A stretch of 18,233 bases of DNA from Chitinophagaceae bacterium (GCA_014379785.1 JACMLD010000377.1:1-18233); one strand, 5' to 3'. Positions 1 to 8,724 are shown, counted from the first letter of the stretch. Program-made: numbers and translations. Notes: generated by a model from the letters alone, not told the origin.

Positions 1-363
1 CTGGTCAGCGGCGGGCAGGCAAAAGAAGAGCACGACTTGCTGATCTGTAAAATTCTTTGCGGATACCTGCCCGAAGATCTGGTGGATATAGATGATCTAC
101 CTGGTGAAACCGCGGAACAGGAATGCGAACTTTTGTTGCAGGAGTTTATTGCCCAATGGTCGATACTTAAAAAAACCTCAGCGGGGGTTTTGAGAGAAAC
201 ATTTTTCCAGCGAAACGGCAAACTCATCACCACAAAAAACGGTGAGTATTGTCTGATTGTCGAAACCATTGCAGCCGACATCCTGCTGGATCACCTGCCC
301 TGGACAATCGGCATGATCAAACTGCCCTGGATGAAAAAAATGCTCAGAGTTGAATGGAAATAG
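1..363 (+). CDS. Contractile injection system tape-measure-family protein, C-terminal part
   Basis: The first 120 codons are open from base 1 to a TAG stop at 361-363, so the start lies outside the window. The tail has the pattern I associate with the CIS tape-measure family of Bacteroidota: a Leu-Pro-Trp segment, then a Lys-Leu-Pro-Trp-Met-Lys-Lys segment, ending in Val-Glu-Trp-Lys. The part just before it (Thr-Lys-Asn-Gly-Glu-Tyr) also resembles the conserved C-terminal region of that family. In contractile injection systems, tape-measure proteins set sheath and tube length. Only 12 bp separate this gene from the giant eCIS-core gene, so they are probably cotranscribed. The family call comes from recall of the C-terminal pattern plus the strong eCIS context; the N-terminal part cannot be judged. 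Confidence 0.8.
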   Translation: MVSGGQAKEEHDLLICKILCGYLPEDLVDIDDLPGETAEQECELLLQEFIAQWSILKKTSAGVLRETFFQRNGKLITTKNGEYCLIVETIAADILLDHLPWTIGMIKLPWMKKMLRVEWK

Positions 364-375
364 ATTTCAGAAAAA

Positions 376-3300
376 ATGAAAACCGTCCGAACCACCACAG
401 CAGCACAGACGACACAGGAGTCATCCCCTTTTTCAAAAAAAGGAGAGCAGGATTTCTTTGGCGCAAGCACCGGCGAAAATGATTTCTTCCCTGTCCAAAC
501 AAAACTCAACATCGGCGAGCCCAATGATATTTATGAAAAAGAAGCGGAGCAAACTGCCGACAAAATAGTTGGCTGTCCTTCTACAACAGCCCTCTCTAAA
601 GACATCAGTTCTATAAACAGGCACAGTTCCGCGCAACGTAAACCCATTTTTGAAAGCGATGCTGAATTTGCACCAGGCGCAGACACTCTGCAAACAAAAC
701 CACAGCCATCGCAATCTCCCCCGACTCCAGGACCCTCAGTGGAAGCCGGTTTGAATGGAAGCAAAGGCCAGGGAAGTCCGATTGCTCCTGATATCAGAAG
801 TTCCATGAACCGCTCTTTTGGGTCCGACTTTAATGATGTTCGTATTCACACCGATAACAAGGCAGCCGATATGAGCAGGGAAATAAATGCCCAGGCTTTT
901 ACGCATGGAAAGGACATCTATTTTAATGCGGGAAAGTTTGATCCGAATTCCAATCAGGGCAAACACCTGCTGGCGCACGAACTGACCCATACCATTCAAC
1001 AAGGCAGTACACCCAAAAATATCCAGCGCGAACCGGGTGATGCGGCAACGGATAAGAAAATGACGGTGGAGGAAGTGGCAAAAAACAGTCCTTCACCCGT
1101 TGGGGAAATATCCACAAAAGACGGGAAGACAGCCATCAAGATATCTAAACTGAAAGTCAAAGAAAATGCGCCGAAGTCCTTGCTGGACAAGCTTCCACGT
1201 CCGCTCACCCTCCCGAGATCGGGTTCTAGAAACACAAAGGAAAACGCCACGAACCAGGTTGGCATCTGGAAATCGAAAGTGAGAGAGAATGTTGCGGCCA
1301 GTGTAGATTCCTTATTGCAGGGTATCAATCAGTCGCAAAACCTGGCCAGCAAAAAGGCACCTGCAAACAGGTACACATTGCAGTTGAAAGACGGAAAAGG
1401 GATTGCAGTAATTGTTGGCAATGCAACTGAGATCCAAAATGGAGCGCTGGTATCCAAGTGGAACAAAGCCGGTACTACCACTGCCTTTCAGGTAGAGCAT
1501 ATTCTGGATTACCAGATTGCGGGAAAGAGTGCCGATACCATTGAGAATCTGATGCTGCTGAGTGCTGCAGTAAACAACAATCTCGGACAGCTGATGAAAC
1601 AGTTTATCCGTGGCGATATACAAACCATTCTTACGCATTACAATGAGCGCGTAGCTCCGGGAACGCTTGTTACTTCGGCTGATGCGGCAAGAGAAGATGT
1701 CAACTATGATATAAAAGCGCAGGAATTTGAAAAAGTGCCGACAGACGTTAAACCTGAGCAGGAAATTTTGCGTGAAGACCTGAAAAATGCTACCGAAGAT
1801 CCGCTGAGAAAAAATCTTGTAAAGTTTGAATCGTTTTCAATCAAGGATGGACATTTTATTCTCAAGTCCAATAAAACGGGTGGAGGTGTGGTCCTGCCAT
1901 ATGCTACAAAAAACTTTAACCTGGGAAGCTATATTATTACTACCAACGGCGATCCTGTAGCAGGTACGATATCGCAGCTGGTGGCGCAACAGGTTATCGC
2001 CGGCTCGCACACGGAGGAACAGCCTCAACCGGAAACATTCGAGCTGACCGTTGTGCCTGGCAAACTGCATGAATTCAAGGCCTCCGGGTTTGGCTCGCAC
2101 ATGGCCGCACTGAAGCTGAAATACCTGAGCCCTATCAATTTTACGGAACCTGAAGTAGATGATTACTATAATCTGACCGCTTATGGAACCATTGCAGCGC
2201 CCTCGCCATCGTTTCTGAACAATACACCGATTGAAGTCATCCTCTCCGGCAGGGATCTGCAGATCCAAAAAACATTTTCCGCCAGCAATCTTACATCGGT
2301 CGGTCCCATAAAGATTGATAACGCTTCGGTAATGCTCGGCCTCAGCACTGCAACAGGGTTCTCCGCATCGGGGATCGTTGAATTCAGCATTCCTAAAATT
2401 GGTAAGGGTTCGGTAAGTGCAGCGACCATAGAAAATGGATTCACTCTGTCGGGCCACTTCGATTTTGATTCGAAGATGTTCGACAAGGCGCGCATCAAAG
2501 TAGTGTACAACAGTGTGCTTGATTCTCAGAAAAAAAGTGCCTGGACCATTGAGGGACAAATTGATACATCAAACGAAAAGATAAAGGGGATCACCAAGGC
2601 AACGATAAATGTGCTTTATAAAGACAATGCGCTTACCCTCAAAGGAAACGCAGATCTGAATATTCCGGGTGTGAAATCTGCTTCCATTGATGCCACTTAT
2701 TCGGGCGGAGCTTTCTCTTTTAACCTCACCACCCAGTTTGATTTTAAAAACAAGTTCCTCCAGAATCCCATGCTCACGGTCTCCATGAGTTCTGGCGGTG
2801 AAGGCGCTCCGGACGGAATAACACTTGGTGTGGAAGGCAATGTTGACATCGTGATACCAAACTTTAAAACCGCAAAGCTGGTAGTAAAATATCTGAGTGG
2901 AAAGTTTGATGCCAGCGTTTCCATTACAGATCTCCGGGTAGGAAATTATATCACCGGTGAAATTACTCTTGGCGCCACCAACGCTGTGGTGGACGAGGCC
3001 AATGGAACAGCAGCAGGTGAGGGAAAGGGGAAACAGTTAACGCTGTATGGAAGCGGTTCAGTAACGATCAAACTGGGAGAAAATATCAACTCGAAGATTG
3101 GGTTAAAGCTCAACAAAGAAGGAAAAATACTTATCAACGGCGAGTTTAAAGTAGACAAACAACCGCTGTGGTCCGGAGACCCGCTGCTGCAATTCCGTTA
3201 CACGATCTTCGAATTCCGTACGCCAGGTGTACCAATTTTTACTATTGGTGTGGCAGATATTTCTCTGAGCATTCAGGCTTCGGCTGAGGCAATGGCAAAG

Positions 3301-6300
3301 GTGGATATACCAGTTGTCTCCATTCTGGTCAATTTAAAAGACACCGATATTTTTGACCCGGCGGGCTTTGTGATAAATACTGCCGTAAAGCCGGAAATCG
3401 GTGCCGTAGCTGGCGTTGACCTTGATGCAAAATTTATCATTGCTGCCAGTGTTTTAATTGCAGAGGTCAGCGCCAATATTGGTGGCAAACTTATGTTGCA
3501 TATCAATACCAATGCCGATGCCACACTGAATATGGAGTGGTCATCAAAAAAAGGACTCAGATTTAAACCGGGAGAAGGAAATCTTGACGCAGACATCACT
3601 GTTACCGGAGCCATAACCGGAGGGCTTTCTGTTGATCTCAATCTTTTTTTTACCAGGATCAATGTGTGGAAAAAAGACTGGATACTTGCACAGACAAATT
3701 TGGGAAGCCTCGGAAAAATGGGATTAAAGTTTCCCATAAACTTTGATGATGCAGGAAAAATAAAAACGCCCGATACTAAAGCGCCTCCTCCCACTTCGGA
3801 TTATTCGAGTGAAGCTGGCGCCACCAGTTTTTTAAAAAAGCAAGCCGGTGCCGATGAGAAAGTTGAAAAGAAACCAGAAGATTTTAAAGCGAATTTTTTA
3901 AAGATTCTGCAGGGGCTGCCTGCCTTGGGTCCCGGCTCACCAAGATATGCGGCAGAAAGAAGTCGACATTTTTTTATCGGCGAGATAGAGAAAGCTTATC
4001 CCCAATCCGACTGGACATGGTTAAGAACGGAATGGACGAGTATGGAAACATCAGAATTCTTCAGGTTGGCGGACCAGTTGAGACAGCCCAAAGGAAATGC
4101 AGGTGCCAAACTCAAAAAACTGGATGATTTTGCTTTCAATCACCCCGCGGTAAACGGCAAAGAGATCGAGACGCTCAAAGACGAAATCAACCTTCTTCAT
4201 AAAACTGGTACCAAGGTTCAGAAAACTGCGTTGCCCGATGCAGGATCGCCATCACCGGTGGCAGATGCGAACGGTGGGAATGATTCTACAGAAAGCAGTC
4301 TCGACCGCAGTCGAGGCAATGGAAAACCCATCCCACAAGGCCTGCGAAACAATCTGGAAAGTTCATTTGATAAGGATTTTTCGGCAGTGCGTCTGCACGA
4401 TGATGCAGCTTCCAGAAAAATGAACAGTGATCTCAGATCGAAAGCATTTGCCAGTGGCAAGGATATATATTTCGGAGCAACAGCCAACGATCCGCATACA
4501 CATGCTGGTATGCATTTACTTGCCCACGAACTCACGCATGTGGTACAACAATCTGCTTCCAATGGCGATGCCGCTGTGCCAGATATATCCAGGCATCCAG
4601 TGGCACAGACAGAAGTAAAAAGAAAAACGAATATTGATTTGTTTGGAGATGGCACTGCGTTGCATCCCGGGGAAGAGCTGGACGATTTTGAAAAGTATAC
4701 CCGTAAACAGGCTGACTGGTTTGCAGAACCCACGCTTGCACCTGCGGATAGAACTGATCTCTGGAACCTGCTTTTTCTCTCGTCAAAAAGCAGCGATGCA
4801 ACAGGGGGCGCCAATGGGCTCAAGCTGCAGGAAATCCGGAGTTTATCCGCAGCGGACTGGTCGTTGCTGAAAGCTTTTGGCAGAGCATGCAATTCTACTT
4901 CCCCTACAGTACGCGTGGAATCTGCCACGGCATATACGTTGCCGCAGAGACTGAGTCTTGGCAAAACCTTGCTGGCATTGGAGGCCATCATTCCGCCAGA
5001 TGTATTAGAGCAAACCGTTGGCGAGATACAGTTAAAGGATATTGATGCAAAGCCTTCGCTGATTTCCGGTCTCTGGTTATATTTCACACTTTTCAGGCCG
5101 CATCTGCAAAGAAAAGATACCGCTGCTGGCGCTGGTAAAAGAAACATAGAATTTCAGGCAATACTCGATTTGCTCAATACCGCTTTTGGAATAGCGCCTT
5201 ATTTTTCGCTGATAGGAAGAGTAAGAAATCTGCATCGGTTTACTATAAAGACGCTCGACAGACTGGTCATCAACTACACAGATACATCACATAAAAAACC
5301 CCTTCAACTTGTTTTACACAGTCCACACGACGAAGCCGGATCCTTTGCAGGAGACCAGCCGCTGCTGGAGGCACTGGTGTTACATCCGGATACGCTGGTG
5401 CTGATGATTGAAGGTGCCGGAACACTCGCCGGCATCACCGCTCAGATTCCAATACTTGCATCAACTTATGGCAAACCCGATGCAAAAGGAATCAGGAGAA
5501 TTTCCCGTGTAATGATCTCCGGACATGGCGAAACAAGAAGTGTTCAGCTGGCAGGCACCGGAGCGCCAGTGGTTTCGGGCGATACTGTCGAATACCATAC
5601 AGAGAGTCTCAATCTGGATGATCCCGCAGCGGCAAAGGCAACGGAAAATCTCATAGACGCGCTTTTGAAAAATATGGATCCGGCCACCGCAAAAATTGTT
5701 TTCAACGGTTGTCTTGTCGGCTCCAATATCATACCTCCAGGTACACCCACAGCTGACATACCAAAATACCTGGCAGCAAATCCAAATCTTAAAACTTTTA
5801 CGGAGAATCGGGCAGCAATGCTGAAACTTGGACTGCCGGTAGATATCGTACAGGGTCCGCGGGCTTCGATAGGTGTACCCGACACACTGATGGATGCAAA
5901 AGGAAACCTGGAATTGAAATATTCCTATGATCCCGATGCCTACGGAACAAGTGCAGCCTATATCGCTACCGGCAATGAACCTGACGGAGTGATGCGGGCA
6001 GCAATCGAGCTCGCAGCCACCGATCCGGTAGCTGCCGCAACACAATTGCGCGCCAGAAAATTAAAAGGAGCAGCAGCAGGTGACTGGTGGCAGGAAATAG
6101 TGGTGGCCTTTGTAGACATGGCTTTGGATGGGGTGCCGGCAGGCGGACCGGTCAATCTCGCAACATTGCACACGCTCAGTGCCATGGTGAATACCGTGTT
6201 CCTGGTGAGATGGCCATCGTTCGGAATAAAGGTCGGCCATTTTGTGTCTATCGTAAATACTCAGCCATTGCTCACGAAAACGGTTTACGCAAAAATTGCT

Positions 6301-7002
6301 GCCACCAGATCGTTTAACACCCCACCGGATACTGATGCTGAAGACATGCGCATGATAGTTGAACAGGGACGCATTCTCTCCGGCGAAGCAAGGGAAGCAA
6401 ATCTTATCAGTTTTATCAATTCCACCGTGCCAATCAGCAGAATAGAAAATGCATTGGATGTTTTGAATCTCATGGGAAAAGACGCGGCTTTTTTCCCACT
6501 CGGTGGTTTGTCAAGTGGAAAAGTGCGACTTGCCATCGCATGGCTGTTGCAGGATCCGTCGGCCCCCGATGTAGTAAAATTTCTCGACAATGAAGTGGTG
6601 GATGATCCTTCTGGTCCCACTTTTTCTGCGCTTATAAAAACCGAACTGGCTACAGCGGGCATTGAAGAAGAAACCATCCTCGGTATGCTCGGCAGGCTGG
6701 AATCAAAAGAAAAAACAATCGGCAAAGATGGAAAGGTAAAAGAAAAAGACAAGGCAAATTCTGAAATAACGGGAGATACAAAAAACGATGCCTATGTGAA
6801 AATTCTGCCTTACGTGGCAACCGTATCGCCAAAAATTTATGCCCTCAATGTTCGCAAAAGACCATCGATCTCAGGAAAGCCTTTCGCCTGGCTAAAACCC
6901 GGTGATAAAGTAAACGTAATGGGTTTTGTACATGACTGGGCTGCCATTGATCAGAATGGCAAACTCGGATTTGTTTACCGCACAAAAATTTCACCGCCAT
7001 GA
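376..7002 (+). CDS. Giant multidomain eCIS-core (DUF4157) protein, probable cargo/toxin
   Basis: This 2208-residue protein appears to be built from two modules. Residues 36-65 carry a motif (Phe-Phe, Val-Gln-Thr-Lys, Tyr-Glu-Lys-Glu-Ala) shared with the small eCIS-core protein at 8725. The first eCIS core (about 130-212) has HELTH at 201-205. An HNH-nuclease-like segment follows, with Glu374-His375, Asn391 and Asn400/401. Residues about 490-1200 are beta-rich repeats. A second eCIS core (about 1312-1395) has HELTH at 1384-1388. A candidate caspase-like domain has SGHG (His1717) and NGC (Cys1779). An SH3b-like domain closes the protein (about 2150-2206). eCIS-core proteins are known companions or cargos of extracellular contractile injection systems. 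Delivery and toxicity are inferred. No signal peptide is visible, which fits loading inside the cell. Its stop overlaps the next start (ATGA). Confidence 0.9.
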   Translation: MKTVRTTTAAQTTQESSPFSKKGEQDFFGASTGENDFFPVQTKLNIGEPNDIYEKEAEQTADKIVGCPSTTALSKDISSINRHSSAQRKPIFESDAEFAPGADTLQTKPQPSQSPPTPGPSVEAGLNGSKGQGSPIAPDIRSSMNRSFGSDFNDVRIHTDNKAADMSREINAQAFTHGKDIYFNAGKFDPNSNQGKHLLAHELTHTIQQGSTPKNIQREPGDAATDKKMTVEEVAKNSPSPVGEISTKDGKTAIKISKLKVKENAPKSLLDKLPRPLTLPRSGSRNTKENATNQVGIWKSKVRENVAASVDSLLQGINQSQNLASKKAPANRYTLQLKDGKGIAVIVGNATEIQNGALVSKWNKAGTTTAFQVEHILDYQIAGKSADTIENLMLLSAAVNNNLGQLMKQFIRGDIQTILTHYNERVAPGTLVTSADAAREDVNYDIKAQEFEKVPTDVKPEQEILREDLKNATEDPLRKNLVKFESFSIKDGHFILKSNKTGGGVVLPYATKNFNLGSYIITTNGDPVAGTISQLVAQQVIAGSHTEEQPQPETFELTVVPGKLHEFKASGFGSHMAALKLKYLSPINFTEPEVDDYYNLTAYGTIAAPSPSFLNNTPIEVILSGRDLQIQKTFSASNLTSVGPIKIDNASVMLGLSTATGFSASGIVEFSIPKIGKGSVSAATIENGFTLSGHFDFDSKMFDKARIKVVYNSVLDSQKKSAWTIEGQIDTSNEKIKGITKATINVLYKDNALTLKGNADLNIPGVKSASIDATYSGGAFSFNLTTQFDFKNKFLQNPMLTVSMSSGGEGAPDGITLGVEGNVDIVIPNFKTAKLVVKYLSGKFDASVSITDLRVGNYITGEITLGATNAVVDEANGTAAGEGKGKQLTLYGSGSVTIKLGENINSKIGLKLNKEGKILINGEFKVDKQPLWSGDPLLQFRYTIFEFRTPGVPIFTIGVADISLSIQASAEAMAKVDIPVVSILVNLKDTDIFDPAGFVINTAVKPEIGAVAGVDLDAKFIIAASVLIAEVSANIGGKLMLHINTNADATLNMEWSSKKGLRFKPGEGNLDADITVTGAITGGLSVDLNLFFTRINVWKKDWILAQTNLGSLGKMGLKFPINFDDAGKIKTPDTKAPPPTSDYSSEAGATSFLKKQAGADEKVEKKPEDFKANFLKILQGLPALGPGSPRYAAERSRHFFIGEIEKAYPQSDWTWLRTEWTSMETSEFFRLADQLRQPKGNAGAKLKKLDDFAFNHPAVNGKEIETLKDEINLLHKTGTKVQKTALPDAGSPSPVADANGGNDSTESSLDRSRGNGKPIPQGLRNNLESSFDKDFSAVRLHDDAASRKMNSDLRSKAFASGKDIYFGATANDPHTHAGMHLLAHELTHVVQQSASNGDAAVPDISRHPVAQTEVKRKTNIDLFGDGTALHPGEELDDFEKYTRKQADWFAEPTLAPADRTDLWNLLFLSSKSSDATGGANGLKLQEIRSLSAADWSLLKAFGRACNSTSPTVRVESATAYTLPQRLSLGKTLLALEAIIPPDVLEQTVGEIQLKDIDAKPSLISGLWLYFTLFRPHLQRKDTAAGAGKRNIEFQAILDLLNTAFGIAPYFSLIGRVRNLHRFTIKTLDRLVINYTDTSHKKPLQLVLHSPHDEAGSFAGDQPLLEALVLHPDTLVLMIEGAGTLAGITAQIPILASTYGKPDAKGIRRISRVMISGHGETRSVQLAGTGAPVVSGDTVEYHTESLNLDDPAAAKATENLIDALLKNMDPATAKIVFNGCLVGSNIIPPGTPTADIPKYLAANPNLKTFTENRAAMLKLGLPVDIVQGPRASIGVPDTLMDAKGNLELKYSYDPDAYGTSAAYIATGNEPDGVMRAAIELAATDPVAAATQLRARKLKGAAAGDWWQEIVVAFVDMALDGVPAGGPVNLATLHTLSAMVNTVFLVRWPSFGIKVGHFVSIVNTQPLLTKTVYAKIAATRSFNTPPDTDAEDMRMIVEQGRILSGEAREANLISFINSTVPISRIENALDVLNLMGKDAAFFPLGGLSSGKVRLAIAWLLQDPSAPDVVKFLDNEVVDDPSGPTFSALIKTELATAGIEEETILGMLGRLESKEKTIGKDGKVKEKDKANSEITGDTKNDAYVKILPYVATVSPKIYALNVRKRPSISGKPFAWLKPGDKVNVMGFVHDWAAIDQNGKLGFVYRTKISPP
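754..1011 (+). other. First eCIS-core (DUF4157) domain of the giant protein
   Basis: Residues about 127-212 of the protein starting at 376. The domain shows the usual series: a Pro-Ile start, Ser-Phe-Gly-x-Asp-Phe-x-x-Val-Arg-Ile-His, then Ala-Phe-Thr-x-Gly-Lys-Asp-Ile-Tyr-Phe, and finally His-Glu-Leu-Thr-His at 201-205 followed by Ile-Gln-Gln. HEXXH is the zinc-binding motif of many metallopeptidases. Whether this family cleaves anything, such as itself during loading or release, is inference. Confidence 0.9.
4309..4560 (+). other. Second eCIS-core (DUF4157) domain of the giant protein
   Basis: Residues about 1312-1395 repeat the eCIS-core plan: Gly-Lys-Pro-Ile-Pro, Ser-Phe-Asp-Lys-Asp-Phe-x-x-Val-Arg-Leu-His, Ala-Phe-Ala-Ser-Gly-Lys-Asp-Ile-Tyr-Phe, and HELTH at 1384-1388 followed by Val-Val-Gln-Gln. 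It diverges clearly from the first copy, so it is not a recent tandem duplication. I see no second Tyr-Glu-Lys-Glu-Ala motif ahead of it. Confidence 0.9.
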
Positions 7003-7925
7003 CCGGGACAGAGAATTCCTGCGCCATACAAAACATTGCACCGATAGAAGGTGACCATGCATCTTTTTTTTCGATGCAACAAGATATCATTGCGGGTGTG
7101 TATGCGGATCACCTGCAGGTTTGGAAAGCAGGAAAAAGGGTCGCTCATTCGCGGATCTCGAAAGCCATACCGGGCTACCCGCAGATTGTGGGGAGGCAAA
7201 TCCTCTGGGGCAATGGCGTTTTTGATTTCGAAACGGGAGAATATAAAACAATGTTTGAAATATATCCGGCAATGATAGCAGGGTCGGGCGTTTCCGCTGA
7301 TCCCGCGCCGGGGGCGTTTTACAGGCCAACCTTTTCCGCCTGGTCGGAAGATGGACTGCAGTGCATCATCACTGCGGCATGGACCGGTCCATCCGGCCCG
7401 CCACCTGTGCGAGCGGTGCTGACAGACAAAAACGGAACAGTGACAAAGCTGTTGTGGGAAGGAGCAGACCTGCCGATCCTTGCAGCAACATTCAGCAAAA
7501 ATTTCATCGCCATCGCTACCAGAAACCTCCGGATCTTCAACAGGCAAGGAGCACTCCTGCATGAACTGCCCACTGCTACCCCTGCCATCAGGATCAATTT
7601 TTCTGCGAATGAAAAAAAACTGATGGAGCTCGCCCCGCAAGAGATCAGGGTATGGAACTTCGCAGACCGGCAATCTGAACTGCAACTCGGAGGAATGTGG
7701 AACGACAGCAGCATTTCCGCAAGCGGACAATATATTCTTGCCACGGGCTCAAAAGGTGAACTTTTCTGTCTCTCAGAAAGCAAAGAGGCCTATGAGCTGG
7801 AAGAAATTCCACTGACTGACCCGGTTGATTCAATCACTGTAGGTGACAATAATTTTGTAGCCTCTTTTCGTGAGCGGCCATTTATACGGACAGGTAAACT
7901 AAACTTTCAAAGAAATGAAGAATAA
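6999..7925 (+). CDS. Beta-propeller (WD40-like) protein of the eCIS operon
   Basis: This 308-residue protein starts at the ATG that overlaps the stop of the giant gene (ATGA at 6999-7002), which suggests translational coupling. It has repeated short beta-blade signatures: Leu-Gln-Val-Trp, Leu-Arg-Ile-Phe-Asn-Arg, Ile-Arg-Val-Trp-Asn-Phe and Gly-Glu-Leu-Phe-Cys. Hydrophobic strands and polar turns alternate between them, as in WD40-type propellers. The blades are too divergent to count by eye. No signal peptide or membrane segment is evident, so it is probably cytoplasmic. Propellers mostly act as protein-binding platforms. Position directly after the large putative toxin makes a chaperone, loading adaptor or immunity role possible, but nothing in the sequence decides between these. 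I do not recognise a named family. Confidence 0.75.
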   Translation: MTGTENSCAIQNIAPIEGDHASFFSMQQDIIAGVYADHLQVWKAGKRVAHSRISKAIPGYPQIVGRQILWGNGVFDFETGEYKTMFEIYPAMIAGSGVSADPAPGAFYRPTFSAWSEDGLQCIITAAWTGPSGPPPVRAVLTDKNGTVTKLLWEGADLPILAATFSKNFIAIATRNLRIFNRQGALLHELPTATPAIRINFSANEKKLMELAPQEIRVWNFADRQSELQLGGMWNDSSISASGQYILATGSKGELFCLSESKEAYELEEIPLTDPVDSITVGDNNFVASFRERPFIRTGKLNFQRNEE

Positions 7926-7937
7926 AAAATTGCATAC

Positions 7938-8714
7938 ATGCCTGTAGTTTCGATTGCCATACAAAAAGGCGGTTCAGGAAAGACCACCACTGCAGTTAAC
8001 CTTGCCGCAGCACTGCACCGGAAAGGCAAATCCGTGTTGCTGATCGATTCAGATCCCCAGGCAAATCTTACCTATTCACTCGGAGTAAGCGATGACTGCG
8101 AAAAGAATCTTTACACGGAGTATAAAACCGAGATCATGGGACAGGAATCGCACCTCAGAGAAGCCATCGTAACATCAAAATGCGGATTGAATATTATTCC
8201 TTCATCCATCGATCTGGCGCGGGCCGAAATAGAACTTGTAAGTAAGCTGGCACGTGAGTTTACCTTAAGAAAAAGAATGCTGAAGCCGCTGCTTGCTGAA
8301 TTTGAATATATTTTCATTGACACACCACCCTCTTTCGGCATGCTTACCACCAATGCCCTGGTGGCAAGTGATCTTATTCTTATTCCACTGCAGGGAGAAT
8401 TTTTACCAAAGAAAGGGGTAGAAAGTTTTCTTGGTCATGTTGATACGCTCAGGGAAACTTTCAATCTGCAGATAGACATTGCCGGCTTTGTACTCACAAA
8501 ATACAGTCCCAGAAAAAACATCAACCAGGAGATCAGAAAATGGGTAGAAGAGAAATATCCAGATAAACTTTTCAAAACTTTTATACATACAGATATCAAA
8601 CTGGTGACCGCACAAAAGCAGGGCGAAGATATTTTTACACATGCGCCGCAGTCTGTTGCTGCAAATGATTACGCAGAACTGGCCGCAGAATTTTTATCCA
8701 ATTATAACGCTTAA
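7938..8714 (+). CDS. ParA/Soj-family deviant Walker ATPase
   Basis: This 258-residue protein carries the full ParA signature. The deviant Walker A motif Lys-Gly-Gly-Ser-Gly-Lys-Thr-Thr is at 10-17, with signature Lys10 and catalytic-loop Lys15. Asp-Ser-Asp-Pro-Gln-Ala is at 37-42, and the Walker B-like stretch ending Asp-Thr-Pro-Pro-Ser is at 128-132. ParA ATPases bind ATP as dimers, associate with the nucleoid and position plasmids, chromosomes, carboxysomes or chemoreceptor arrays. No ParB-like gene lies next to it. It sits 12 bp after the propeller gene and 10 bp before an eCIS-core gene, inside the injection-system operon. A role in spacing or partitioning injection particles is therefore an attractive inference. 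The length matches stand-alone ParA proteins. Confidence 0.92.
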   Translation: MPVVSIAIQKGGSGKTTTAVNLAAALHRKGKSVLLIDSDPQANLTYSLGVSDDCEKNLYTEYKTEIMGQESHLREAIVTSKCGLNIIPSSIDLARAEIELVSKLAREFTLRKRMLKPLLAEFEYIFIDTPPSFGMLTTNALVASDLILIPLQGEFLPKKGVESFLGHVDTLRETFNLQIDIAGFVLTKYSPRKNINQEIRKWVEEKYPDKLFKTFIHTDIKLVTAQKQGEDIFTHAPQSVAANDYAELAAEFLSNYNA

Positions 8715-8724
8715 ATTTTTTTCT

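Noticed and set aside
1837..2559. 240-codon open frame on the minus strand
   Set aside because: It is a shadow of the beta-repeat part of the giant protein, with Arg/Cys-rich composition and no recognisable motif.
4218..5147. 309-codon open frame on the minus strand
   Set aside because: It lies wholly inside the giant eCIS-core gene, including its second HELTH core. Its translation is Ser/Cys-rich and matches no family I recognise.
6975..7730. 251-codon open frame on the minus strand
   Set aside because: It is antisense to the propeller gene and has a Cys/Arg-rich composition typical of shadow frames.
7938..8714. ParA as a sign of plasmid or chromosome partition
   Set aside because: There is no ParB-like gene or parS-like repeat next to it, and it is embedded in an eCIS operon, so a partition locus is not supported.
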